Source: Sedimentisphaerales bacterium
GTDB lineage: Bacteria; Planctomycetota; Phycisphaerae; Sedimentisphaerales; Anaerobacaceae
Assembly (NCBI GenBank): GCA_016931715.1
Contig: JAFGEF010000059.1
Span: 1 to 62,281, forward strand
Direction of reading: 5' to 3'
Length of the DNA: 62,281 nt
Both the position numbers and the translations under genes were made by a program. Below the pieces are notes generated by a model. The model was not told the DNA's origin, searched no databases, and was given only the letters and a program-made list of their open reading frames with translations. Below, piece after piece: positions 53,438 through 62,022 of the stretch; the first letter of the stretch is position 1; each line of letters starts with the position of its first letter.

Positions 53438-54067
53438 ATGTCGAAAAAACAAAAATATATCAGGTTTCGATTTAGTTGTTTTATGCTGTTTTTATTCTGT
53501 GTTATGGTTTTAAGCGGCTGTGCGAATGTTCGTATTACAGATCCGGCCAGAACTGCAACAGAACAGTTTCTTTTGTCTGAAGCGGCGGTAAAAGCAGTCG
53601 ATCTTTTGTCCTTTGAGTCGCTTCATGGGCGTACAGTATTTTTAGATGCGAATAATTTTTCTCCCGCCGAGAAAGATTTCGTGCTCAGTGAATTTCGTGC
53701 CAGGCTGCTTCTTTCGGGTGTAAGCGTATCAGCAAAAAAGGGAGATGCGGAGATTGTCGTTGAAGTACGCAGCGGCGGTGTAGGAATTGACCGCTACGAA
53801 GCTTTATTTGGAATACCTTCCTTTGCTACTCCGACAGCTCTAACAAATACAGTTACTCTGGTAACGCCGGAAATTGCAATTACCAAAAAAATCAGGCAAA
53901 TAGGTTTTGCGAGTGTTTCTTATGTTGCTTATTGGGCAGATACCGGAGAAATTGTTGCCAGTTCGGGACCAGCCGTAGGGAAATCCAATCGCGAAGACTG
54001 GTGGCTGTTTGGTTTCGGTCCCAATACCATTGGTGATATACCGCCAGTTGACTACAAGACGGATTAG
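53438..54067 (+). CDS. Planctomycete-type lipoprotein (DUF6655-like)
   Basis: A 209-residue lipoprotein. The signal is 'MSKKQKYIRFRFSCFMLFLF' followed by the lipobox 'VLSGC'. The mature part begins 'ANVRITDPARTATEQFLLSE', then 'LHGRTVFLDANNFSPAEKDF' and 'GVSVSAKKGDAEIVVEVRSG', and ends with 'EDWWLFGFGPNTIGDIPP'. This pattern matches my memory of a family of planctomycete lipoproteins (DUF6655). Upstream TTG and ATG codons are in frame, but the one at 53438 gives the normal signal length. It is followed 11 bp later by the AsmA-like gene. Confidence 0.72.
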   Translation: MSKKQKYIRFRFSCFMLFLFCVMVLSGCANVRITDPARTATEQFLLSEAAVKAVDLLSFESLHGRTVFLDANNFSPAEKDFVLSEFRARLLLSGVSVSAKKGDAEIVVEVRSGGVGIDRYEALFGIPSFATPTALTNTVTLVTPEIAITKKIRQIGFASVSYVAYWADTGEIVASSGPAVGKSNREDWWLFGFGPNTIGDIPPVDYKTD

Positions 54068-54078
54068 TATTAATTATC

Positions 54079-57000
54079 ATGAAGCGATGGATTCATAGAA
54101 TTCTTTTTATCCTGCTCTTACTTCTGCTGATATATGCCGCAGTGGTTCTGGTTATACTTTATACCGACCTGCCTCGTAATTTAATCCTGAAAACTCTCAG
54201 CCAAAGGTATGCTTTAAAGGTTACAGTGGATTCGATGCAAATAAGTCCCGGCGGGCAAACAAACATACAGAAATTATCCATCAGCCTCCCAATGGAAGAT
54301 ACTCCAGTTCTTACTGTACCGAAAATCATCATTAATCATACGAAAATACCGTTGTTATTATTCAATGGATTCAAGCTTAAAAAGGCAAGACTTGAAAATC
54401 CGATTGTCAATATTCGTCAGGAACAGACAGGTATTTGGAATATACAGCGATTATTGAATACCTTTCAGCAAAAATCGTCAGAAAAAAAACGAAAAGGCTT
54501 TGAGATACCTGATCTGGAAATCTTAAACGGAACAGCAATCGTTTCAGATAAAAACGGCGAGAATGAAAAAATCAGCCCGATAGTATTCGAAAGTAAGTCA
54601 TCAAATCAAAATGTCTGGGATTTTCAAGGTGATATTGCATCAATGATAAATGTTGGCGGAAGGCTTGCACAAAGCATCGACTTATCACATGAAGTTAATA
54701 TAAAAGTAAATGGCTTGCCTGAGTATCTTAAAAATCTGATTGATGGCATACCGGAACCTTTGAAGATAAATGCAAAATGGAACGGGAGCATTCGTGAAAC
54801 AGGTTTATCGGGCATTTTACAGATTGAAAATGCAGCAGCGGGAAGTTATCAGGCAAAGGGAAGTTTGGAAATTCAAAGGTCACAAGAGGGACTTGCAGTA
54901 AATATCGAGGATTTATTACTGAATGGATTTAATGAAACATTTGAGCAGATAAAAGTTTCAAAAGGTACGCTGCAATTTGACGGGAAACAGTTAAAATCAC
55001 ATAGGATTTTTATTGATACAGTTGGGAATAAAGTATCTGTTACAGGTAACTGGGACATCGAAGAACGGCGGGGCGATTTTTATTGTTCTTTGAATGGAGA
55101 AATTAAAGAAAAAGAAATCAGCTATGAGAACACATTGTCCGGAATTATAAGCTGGCCGGAAAATGGCAACAGGCAAATTAATTTGTTTGTAAATACTCAT
55201 GGTCAGTCCCCCTGGGGTGTCTGGCAAAGTAATGCTGATTTGGTCGGCTCAGGAGAAAACTGGTTTAACTCGCAATGGCATGTCACTGTACCGTCTCTGA
55301 AATGGAGCTCTGAAAACAATAATATACAAATGACAGATGTAAAAACTGAATTTACTGCTGACTGGCCGGTAATTAAGTTTGATAATTTTGAGATGGGAGA
55401 TGCTCAGAAAATAAATGCACAAGGTCAATTCTCTGCTGATACAAATAACTGGGCAATTTCGTTCGAAGCAGAGGACTTAAAAGTAATTGAGGAACAGGAT
55501 TCACCTTTCGACTTGAAATTAATAGCCAATGGAAATATGCAAAATATTGCAGTTGAAAAATTCAGCTTCTCATACAATGATTTGCGGCTTGAAGGTGATG
55601 GTAAGATACTTCCGTCCTCAAAAGAGCTTTCTGATGCACATGCTAAATTGTCATTTAATCTTGATTCCGCTTTCGAGAATGAAATAAATGCTGCTGATAT
55701 ATCCGGAAATATTGAATGCGAAACTGAAATAACCGGACAAATATGGCCGCTTAACCTTCAATTGCATGCAGATCTCTCAAGTGAGAATGTCAAGATTAAT
55801 CAGAATAATCTCGAACCGATAAAAATATCCTGGCAGGCTCAAATTGACACAAACGAGGTGATATATAATACAGACCAATTCAAAATGTTCGATGGAAACT
55901 GGAGTTCTGCAGGCCGGTATGATTTTGCCCAACGCTCTACGCAATTTACTATTAATAACGAACAAGTATCTCTACAGCCTGCAATGCAATTATTTGACCT
56001 GCCTATTAAATGCAGGGGACTGATGAAAGCAGGTCTGGATGTCAATCTTCCGATAGATAATATAAACCAGATGATTATATCCGGTAACTGGGCTGTAAAT
56101 GATATGAATATATCACCAATTGAAGCCAAAAGTGCCAAAGGGCGGATTATAATCCAGAATGGCACTGCCGTATTTGACCAAATTGAACTCATACAGGATA
56201 AAGGCGGTAAAGCAAATGCCAAAGCAAGATTCCGGCTTGATAAACATGATTTGGTTTCTTTTAGAACTGAAGCACAAAATTGGCTGCTAAACCTTTCTAA
56301 TAAACATTCTGTTTTAGTAAAAGATGCAAATACAACCGGAATTATTAACCTTGCAAATCGAACAGTTAATGGCAGCGGTTATTTATCTACTTCTATCGAT
56401 ATCAATGATAATAAGCTCGCTGATGTTGCTGCTGATATTGTATTAGAAGAACGCCGGCTTAATTTGAACAATATGAAAATAAAAGCTTTTGAAGGACATG
56501 CAGATGGAAATGTTCTAATACCGATAGACAACTGGACAGGAACAAAAGCAAATTTAAACTGGCAAAACATAAATATAGGACAGGTCGCCCGGTTTTGGCC
56601 TGAGTCGGAAGGTTTTTCCGGAATATCATCCGGTTCTCTTGTCGTCTCAAAAGCCGAAGGCAATAGAGTATATGAGCCATTGCACATTGAAGTTCAGGGA
56701 ACAGTGTCAGAAGGAAACTATCGAAGTGCAAATTTATCAGATTACAGAGTTTCTGCATATCTTGGCAAGAAGAGGCTTCTCATAGACTATTCTGAAATTG
56801 AAGCGATGAACGGCATAATAAAAACATCCGGCAATATAAGACAGCTTGAAGGGGAATACCTGACATATATGAATGCTGATTTTTCAGGTGTCGAAATTAA
56901 CCAGCTTTTGCATATTTTTCTGCCTGAAGCAGAGCCTGTTCTCGGAAATATGACAGGAAAGGGAATGCTTGTTGTTTTTTCCAGCCTGCACGGCCTTACC

Positions 57001-57450
57001 GGTGATGCGAATATCCTGATTACGGATTCCGATTTGGCTAAAACCAGGATTGTCAGCACATTATATGATACAATGAATCTTAAACTCGGTGAAAACGTAC
57101 CCAAAGGGCAGGGTAAAATCAGACTTAGATTCGAGGGTTCATCTCTTCAAATTCCAAGCTTCGAATATTTTAATCGCGGCGTTGAAATTCGCGGAGGAGG
57201 GACTATTGCTGACCTTACAAAGGGAAGAGCAAGTCCAGTCAAAGGATATGCTGTCGGCTCTGCAAGGCCATTAAAAGGAATAAATCTGCTCGGCATAAAT
57301 GAGCTTGACAGGCTGATGTCTTCACTTCAAAACCGAGTTGCCTCAATAAAAATCAATGGCACTCTTGGCGACACTGATGTTCAAGCGGTCACATTCAGGG
57401 AAATTAGTGATGGTTTGCGTGCTCTGCTTTGGAACCAGCTTCATAAGTAA
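54079..57450 (+). CDS. AsmA-like giant envelope protein
   Basis: A 1123-residue protein with one N-terminal helix (residues about 8-28, 'ILFILLLLLLIYAAVVLVIL'). An AsmA-type beginning follows ('LPRNLILKTLSQRYALKVTV', 'KIPLLLFNGFKLKKARLENP'), then long beta-rich repeats, and a C-terminal AsmA/DUF3971-like part ('FEYFNRGVEIRGGGTIADLT', 'GINELDRLMSSLQNRVASIK'). Such proteins form periplasm-spanning hydrophobic grooves that move phospholipid between membranes. It is 11 bp after the lipoprotein gene and probably co-transcribed. Family by architecture, not by search. Confidence 0.85.
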   Translation: MKRWIHRILFILLLLLLIYAAVVLVILYTDLPRNLILKTLSQRYALKVTVDSMQISPGGQTNIQKLSISLPMEDTPVLTVPKIIINHTKIPLLLFNGFKLKKARLENPIVNIRQEQTGIWNIQRLLNTFQQKSSEKKRKGFEIPDLEILNGTAIVSDKNGENEKISPIVFESKSSNQNVWDFQGDIASMINVGGRLAQSIDLSHEVNIKVNGLPEYLKNLIDGIPEPLKINAKWNGSIRETGLSGILQIENAAAGSYQAKGSLEIQRSQEGLAVNIEDLLLNGFNETFEQIKVSKGTLQFDGKQLKSHRIFIDTVGNKVSVTGNWDIEERRGDFYCSLNGEIKEKEISYENTLSGIISWPENGNRQINLFVNTHGQSPWGVWQSNADLVGSGENWFNSQWHVTVPSLKWSSENNNIQMTDVKTEFTADWPVIKFDNFEMGDAQKINAQGQFSADTNNWAISFEAEDLKVIEEQDSPFDLKLIANGNMQNIAVEKFSFSYNDLRLEGDGKILPSSKELSDAHAKLSFNLDSAFENEINAADISGNIECETEITGQIWPLNLQLHADLSSENVKINQNNLEPIKISWQAQIDTNEVIYNTDQFKMFDGNWSSAGRYDFAQRSTQFTINNEQVSLQPAMQLFDLPIKCRGLMKAGLDVNLPIDNINQMIISGNWAVNDMNISPIEAKSAKGRIIIQNGTAVFDQIELIQDKGGKANAKARFRLDKHDLVSFRTEAQNWLLNLSNKHSVLVKDANTTGIINLANRTVNGSGYLSTSIDINDNKLADVAADIVLEERRLNLNNMKIKAFEGHADGNVLIPIDNWTGTKANLNWQNINIGQVARFWPESEGFSGISSGSLVVSKAEGNRVYEPLHIEVQGTVSEGNYRSANLSDYRVSAYLGKKRLLIDYSEIEAMNGIIKTSGNIRQLEGEYLTYMNADFSGVEINQLLHIFLPEAEPVLGNMTGKGMLVVFSSLHGLTGDANILITDSDLAKTRIVSTLYDTMNLKLGENVPKGQGKIRLRFEGSSLQIPSFEYFNRGVEIRGGGTIADLTKGRASPVKGYAVGSARPLKGINLLGINELDRLMSSLQNRVASIKINGTLGDTDVQAVTFREISDGLRALLWNQLHK

Positions 57451-57505
57451 ATGATGTTAAACATAAAACATATAATAATATGTTCGGCACTCAGGAGACA
57501 GGAAT

Positions 57506-58537
57506 ATGAAATATATACTCTATCTTGATTACAGAGTTTATACGTTACTATTAACGGTGGCGACTATCAGTATTCTCTGCTGTACGAGGACCTATGCGGC
57601 TGACGTCAGAGATGAGCAAGAAATTGCCTCATTAGTAGAAAAAGCGAAGAGCAAGGAGTACTCCGAATCTTCCAGTGCACTGAATGCCCTGGGTAAGATC
57701 GGTGGACCGGAGGCCGCTGAGGCTATAATCAATGCCTTGCCCCAGTTGCATCCAACGGCCCAAGAAGACTTCTGCCGCGTTTTGGGGGCAATTGGTGACA
57801 ATCGAGCCATTGAGCCTTTATCGAAGTTGCTGGCTTCAAGGGACATTGAAAACGCCAAAAAGGGCGGGGATGAGATTTTCAAAGTCCGTGCCCGCCAGGC
57901 AGCAGCCGAAGCACTCGGATCATTTCGCGATCCGCGAGCGCGGGCTGCTCTTATTGCTGCCATTAAAAACGACCCCGACTGGGATGTCTATCACGCAGCA
58001 GAGCAAGCGCTTTACCGGATGGATAGCCAAACAGCCTATCCTGGTTATGACAAATTGGCCTCCATGGTTGATCTGGCCGTCAGCAAGGAACCCGAGCCGG
58101 AGAATGGTGCCGAGGAGTTCATTCGGAACTGGCACAAAGAACATCCGAATTGGCAGGGCGCCTGGGCCGGCCCAAGATTGGAAGATTACGCTTCAAAAGT
58201 TGACATTGAACGAGCCCGCAACTCCGTAGTTGAAACCGGCAAGACATGGAATCTCAATCTTAGAGCTGGTGATGTAGTAGAATTGCTGATGGAGTATCTC
58301 TGCAATCAGAAGTTTTACATTGGCCCTGAAAATGCGAAGGCGTTGCTCATCCGGATTGGCAAACCGGCCATCCCTTCGTTAGAGAATGGTGTAAAACGTG
58401 GTGATGTGGTTTTAGCCGGAAACTGTCGGGAATGTATCGAAGCAATCCATGCCGCCGAATCGGATCATCGAATAACAAAATTGGATGTTGAACAACCTCC
58501 TAAAGGTGACAGCCTAAAGACTACGCCTGAACAGTAA
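57506..58537 (+). CDS. Secreted HEAT-repeat protein
   Basis: A 343-residue protein with a signal peptide (about residues 12-32, 'CCTRTYA-AD') and an AGGA ribosome site. Residues about 45-180 hold HEAT/PBS-type repeats ('ALNALGKIGGPEAAEAIINA', 'VRARQAAAEALGSFRDPRAR', 'AALIAAIKNDPDWDVYHAAE'). A second helical half ends with 'GDVVLAGNCRECIEAIHAAE'. Base composition is richer in G+C than the genes on either side, hinting at a different origin. An 80-bp repeat lies 71 bp downstream. Function unknown; protein binding is likely. Confidence 0.82.
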   Translation: MKYILYLDYRVYTLLLTVATISILCCTRTYAADVRDEQEIASLVEKAKSKEYSESSSALNALGKIGGPEAAEAIINALPQLHPTAQEDFCRVLGAIGDNRAIEPLSKLLASRDIENAKKGGDEIFKVRARQAAAEALGSFRDPRARAALIAAIKNDPDWDVYHAAEQALYRMDSQTAYPGYDKLASMVDLAVSKEPEPENGAEEFIRNWHKEHPNWQGAWAGPRLEDYASKVDIERARNSVVETGKTWNLNLRAGDVVELLMEYLCNQKFYIGPENAKALLIRIGKPAIPSLENGVKRGDVVLAGNCRECIEAIHAAESDHRITKLDVEQPPKGDSLKTTPEQ

Positions 58538-58608
58538 CGTTAGCAAAACATAAGTAGTATCGCCTTGGGCGTCCCAAAGGGAAAAACAGACAGTTAAAGC
58601 TTCATATT

Positions 58609-58688
58609 TCTGATGAGATGTGAGGCTTTTTTTTTGAGCCTGGCCATCCCTTGCGGGACTTGCTGCTTTGCGAAGTTAGCTTTTCTTT
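58609..58688. repeat. 80-bp direct repeat, copy 1
   Basis: This stretch is about 96% identical to 59892-59970 and in the same orientation. It begins TCTGATGAGATGTGAGGC, has a nine-T run followed by GAGCCTGGCCATCC, and ends in AGCTTTTCTTT. The two copies flank the DUF4159 gene. Differences are the length of the T-run and two substitutions. Confidence 0.85.
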
Positions 58689-58985
58689 CGCTGCGCAGCA
58701 TGAGTCATAGTATATAATAATCCGTTTAAATCCTGTAAATCTTTGGCTGTTGGGGGAATAAACAGGGGGGAATGTATCAAATTTCTAATGTTCAAAATAT
58801 TGACATAAGCCTGTATCATAAATTGAGTTACAACTCTTTGATTCAAAAACACGCATAAAAAACAAAGAGTCTATAGATTGCAGCATGTATAGCTTTTTAG
58901 CTTGCTATGTTGTGTCTGGGATATATAATCGTTATATATGATAGCATATAAAATAAATATCTGTCATTAGAAGGAAAATATTAAA
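58689..58985. other. Intergenic region before the DUF4159 gene
   Basis: This 297-bp AT-rich gap has an inverted repeat ACTCTTTG (58833-58840) / CAAAGAGT (58863-58870) and several TATATA-like stretches close to the start of the DUF4159 gene. No ORF with a ribosome site was found. The promoter of the downstream gene is presumably here but could not be pinned down. Confidence 0.4.
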
Positions 58986-59855
58986 ATGATGCGGATTAAA
59001 GTTATACTATTATTTTTCCTTATTCTATGTGTTATAGTAACTATGACTATCGCACAGCGGCGAGGCGGTTCATTCCCGCGTGGACAGTCATTCCAGCGAG
59101 GCCGGTCGTTTCTGCGGGGCGAGCAGCAGTTACGAAGTGATTTTCAGACGTGGGAAATCGATCCTGAATTCAAAGATGATGTTTTTACTTTTGTGCGGAT
59201 TGAGTATGACTCCTCCGGCGCGTTCAGCATGACGGAAGGATGGGATAATGATTATCCTGACGCCGACTGGAACTTTTCTTACCGTCTCCATCAATTAACA
59301 TCATTAAATGTTAATCCGGAGAGCAAAATTATCCGCCTGACTGATCCGGAGCTTGCTGATTACCCATTTATTTATATGTCCGGTGTTCAGCGTATAAGAC
59401 TCAATACTCCTGAACAGACGGCACTTAGAAAGTATTTACTCAACGGCGGATTCGTAATGATGAGCGATTTCTGGAATCCGGACGGATGGGCTAACATGCT
59501 TAACCAGATGCGTGGAGTTTTTCCCGACAGAGAACCGGTAGAGTTAAAGCTTGACCATCCGATATTTCATTTCGTATTCGATTTGAAAGAGCTTCCGCAA
59601 ATACCGGATATTCATACATGGATGGGCGGGCAAAGTTTCGAATATTATCATGGCTCCTCGGTCGGAGACGAGGCTCCTCATTTCTGGTCCTATTTCGATG
59701 ATAAAGGCCGCATGGTCGCGCTGATTTGTCATAACAACGATGTAGGTGACGGCTGGGAACGAGAAGGCGAAAACAAAGACTACTTCCATGAATATGCAGA
59801 AAAGCATTCGTACCCTATGGGTATCAACGTTGTGATGTACGCCTTGACGCATTAA
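58986..59855 (+). CDS. DUF4159 domain secreted protein
   Basis: A 289-residue protein with an N-terminal signal or anchor (residues 5-22) followed by an Arg/Gly/Phe-rich repeat ('RRGGSFPRGQSFQRGRSFLR'). The domain is recognised from 'FTFVRIEYDSS', 'NDYPDADWNFSYRLHQLTSL', 'LTDPELADYPFIYMSGVQRI', 'LRKYLLNGGFVMMSDFWNPD' and 'YPMGINVVMYALTH'. DUF4159 proteins are common in planctomycetes and resemble glutamine-amidotransferase-like folds; activity unknown. RBS GAAGGAAAA. The gene is flanked by an 80-bp direct repeat. Confidence 0.9.
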   Translation: MMRIKVILLFFLILCVIVTMTIAQRRGGSFPRGQSFQRGRSFLRGEQQLRSDFQTWEIDPEFKDDVFTFVRIEYDSSGAFSMTEGWDNDYPDADWNFSYRLHQLTSLNVNPESKIIRLTDPELADYPFIYMSGVQRIRLNTPEQTALRKYLLNGGFVMMSDFWNPDGWANMLNQMRGVFPDREPVELKLDHPIFHFVFDLKELPQIPDIHTWMGGQSFEYYHGSSVGDEAPHFWSYFDDKGRMVALICHNNDVGDGWEREGENKDYFHEYAEKHSYPMGINVVMYALTH

Positions 59856-59891
59856 ATGATTGTATCGTGGGCTCTTATTCGTGTCGTTAAC

Positions 59892-59970
59892 TCTGATGAG
59901 ATGTGAGGCTTTTTTTTGAGCCTGGCCATCCCTTGCGGGACTTGTTGCTTTGCGAAGTAAGCTTTTCTTT
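59892..59970. repeat. 80-bp direct repeat, copy 2
   Basis: This copy matches 58609-58688 in the same orientation with a T-run one base shorter and two substitutions. It lies 36 bp after the DUF4159 stop and ends 30 bp before a rho-independent terminator. It could be an RNA processing element, a short mobile unit or a scar of segmental duplication. Confidence 0.85.
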
Positions 59971-60000
59971 ATTTAGTCAGTTTGCAGAAAGATTGTTTCA

Positions 60001-60033
60001 TGCCCGTGTTATAACAAATCACGGGCATTTTTT
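60001..60033 (+). terminator. Rho-independent terminator after the DUF4159 gene
   Basis: TGCCCGTG (60001-60008) pairs perfectly with CACGGGCA (60020-60027) around an 11-nt loop and is followed by six T. It points in the plus direction and ends transcripts from the DUF4159 gene; the converging minus-strand gene stops at 60053. Confidence 0.88.
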
Positions 60034-60052
60034 ATCATAATGACCAGAATAT

Positions 60053-60772
60053 CTATTGAATTCTAATTCTACTAATATACACAATATTTTTTTCGTCATC
60101 GACAATCAATTCTTCTGACCAATAGCTATCCTTGTTCGAGAAATTGCAGTACCTTCCCGCGCCCCGTATTTCGTTTTTAAACCATGATGGCGGTATATTA
60201 ACAGAATAGAAATACTCATGTCCATCATCGGGAATATCTTTGATAAAACGGGCTTGATTAGGATCATCTTTCAACTCTAAAGCAAGGATTTTGCCATAAT
60301 CAGTAGTTGCCAGTCTCATTCTTTCTTTTGAGTATGTTTTATACGTAATACCTGCAAGACTCGGTGAATTAGTAATAAACTGTTCGATATCATCAGGTTT
60401 AGCTTTAAAGCGTATATAACCTTCGGCTGACAACATAAAATGCATTGTATAAACACGAACATTATGTGATGATTCAGGAAGATTTGCCAAATCCCCTGCT
60501 TTGAGGATTTCCGAAATATTGGAAATTGACATTTTGACTAATCCGACACGAATAAGTAAAGACAAAAGGAAGAATACAGCAATAAGAATTAATTTAGAAC
60601 GAGGAAACATTCGTTTGAGAATCTTTAAGTTATCATTTTTCTTTGATAGAGTTCGCAAAGAAAAAATCTGTTTGAATATGCTTATGCCAAAAACCAGCCC
60701 TATGAGAAAAAGCCAGATTATACTTAAGATTTTTACACTCAACAAATCCCGGCCGGGAATAGTAATAAACAA
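60053..60772 (-). CDS. Hypothetical membrane-anchored protein
   Basis: A 239-residue protein with two N-terminal transmembrane helices ('ILSIIWLFLIGLVFGISIF' near residue 16; 'LILIAVFFLLSLLIRVGLV' near residue 56) and a soluble C-terminal domain of mixed alpha/beta type ('GYIRFKAKPDDIEQFITNSP', 'IPPSWFKNEIRGAGRYCNFS', 'SEELIVDDEKNIVYISRIRI'). The frame opens with a TTG without a clear ribosome site, so the start is uncertain. No family recognised. It is divergent from the aminotransferase gene. Confidence 0.68.
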   Translation of the reverse strand: MFITIPGRDLLSVKILSIIWLFLIGLVFGISIFKQIFSLRTLSKKNDNLKILKRMFPRSKLILIAVFFLLSLLIRVGLVKMSISNISEILKAGDLANLPESSHNVRVYTMHFMLSAEGYIRFKAKPDDIEQFITNSPSLAGITYKTYSKERMRLATTDYGKILALELKDDPNQARFIKDIPDDGHEYFYSVNIPPSWFKNEIRGAGRYCNFSNKDSYWSEELIVDDEKNIVYISRIRIQ

Positions 60773-60857
60773 AAGCCCTATATTCTCTGTTACAAACTTT
60801 TTGTGAAGATAGAATTTTATTGACTGGCTGTTTGCAGAATGTTATTGTTCTGGCACT

Positions 60858-61970
60858 ATGAAAAAAATAATTGCAGACAGAGCTTATAAGATTGATGCGA
60901 GCGGCATACGCAAGGTATTTGCATTAGCCGCTTCGATGAAAGACCCGGTGAACTTTTCGATAGGTCAGCCGGACTTCGACGTACCTGAAGAACTCAAAGA
61001 ACAGGCAATAAAGGCTATTCGGGAAGGTTTCAATAAATATTCACAGACGGCTGGGGACGATACCCTGCTCAGGAAGATAGCAGATCAGGTGGAAAATGAA
61101 ACAGGGTGGAAAAATCCGGCAACACTTGTAACGAGCGGCGTAAGCGGTGGAATTTTACTTTCTTTTATGGCTATGATAAACCCGGGCGATGAAGTCATAA
61201 TTCCAGAGCCGTACTTTGTTATTTATAAGCATATAATAAATATGCTCGGCGGGAAATGCGTGTTTGTGGATTGTTACCCCGATTTCAGGCTGCCGGTCAA
61301 GAAAATTGCCCAGGCTGTCACAGAAAAAACAAAGATAATTGTCCTGAATTCGCCGTGCAATCCGACCGGTATAGTTTATACACAGGATGAAATTGAAGAA
61401 TTGGCGAAAGTTGCACGTAAAAAAGATGTAGTTATCCTTTCCGATGAGATATACGAAAAATTCTGTTACGATGGTCCGTATCCGAGTATAACAAAATACT
61501 ATGAAAAAACACTCCTGATGCGCGGTTTCAGCAAGGCTTATGCGATGACCGGCTGGCGTCTTGGTTATGTAGCGGCTAACGATTCGCTCAAGGAAGTTAT
61601 CGAACAGATGATAAAGATACAGCAATACACATTTGTTTGCGCACCTGCTCCATTCCAGGCAGCCGCGATACCAGCTCTGGATTTTGATATGAGCAAATTT
61701 GTTGAGCTGTACAGGAAGAAGAGGGATTTGCTGTACAATGGCTTGAAGGGTAAATTCGAGCTTATTAAGCCGGAAGGTGCGTTTTATGCGTTCGTAAAAG
61801 CGCCGGAAGGCATTACAGCGACGAAATTTGTCGAAAAAGCCATTGAAAATAACGTCTTGATTATTCCGGGCAATGTTTTCAGCGAAAAAGACACACATTT
61901 CAGGATAAGTTTCGCTACAAGTGATGAAAAAATTCGGCAGGGCGTGGAGATTCTTTGCAGCCTTGCATAG
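60858..61970 (+). CDS. Class I/II pyridoxal-phosphate aminotransferase
   Basis: A 370-residue aminotransferase of the aspartate aminotransferase superfamily. Motifs include 'FSIGQPDFDVPEELKEQAIK', 'VTSGVSGGILLSFMAMINPG', 'LNSPCNPTGIVYTQDEIEEL', 'VILSDEIYEKFCYDG', the PLP lysine in 'LMRGFSKAYAMTGWRLGYVA', and the C-terminal Arg in 'THFRISFATSDEKIRQGVEI'. The amino-acid substrate (aspartate, alanine or aromatic) cannot be told from sequence alone. It stands alone, with a palindrome 22 bp after the stop. Confidence 0.93.
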   Translation: MKKIIADRAYKIDASGIRKVFALAASMKDPVNFSIGQPDFDVPEELKEQAIKAIREGFNKYSQTAGDDTLLRKIADQVENETGWKNPATLVTSGVSGGILLSFMAMINPGDEVIIPEPYFVIYKHIINMLGGKCVFVDCYPDFRLPVKKIAQAVTEKTKIIVLNSPCNPTGIVYTQDEIEELAKVARKKDVVILSDEIYEKFCYDGPYPSITKYYEKTLLMRGFSKAYAMTGWRLGYVAANDSLKEVIEQMIKIQQYTFVCAPAPFQAAAIPALDFDMSKFVELYRKKRDLLYNGLKGKFELIKPEGAFYAFVKAPEGITATKFVEKAIENNVLIIPGNVFSEKDTHFRISFATSDEKIRQGVEILCSLA

Positions 61971-61991
61971 AAAAATCTTCGAATCGCGGAC

Positions 61992-62022
61992 AGGCATGCA
62001 CTGAGCTTGTCGAACGTGATGC
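61992..62022. repeat. Palindrome after the aminotransferase gene
   Basis: GGCATGCAC and GTGATGCC form an 8-bp stem with one bulge around TGAGCTTGTCGAAC, resembling the CTGAGCTTGTCGAA intergenic repeats of many bacteria. It is 21 bp past the aminotransferase stop and lacks a T-run. Confidence 0.6.

Noticed and set aside
57732-58229. 165-codon frame on the plus strand within the HEAT gene
   Set aside because: It overlaps a protein with clear HEAT repeats and a signal peptide; the alternate frame has no recognisable features.
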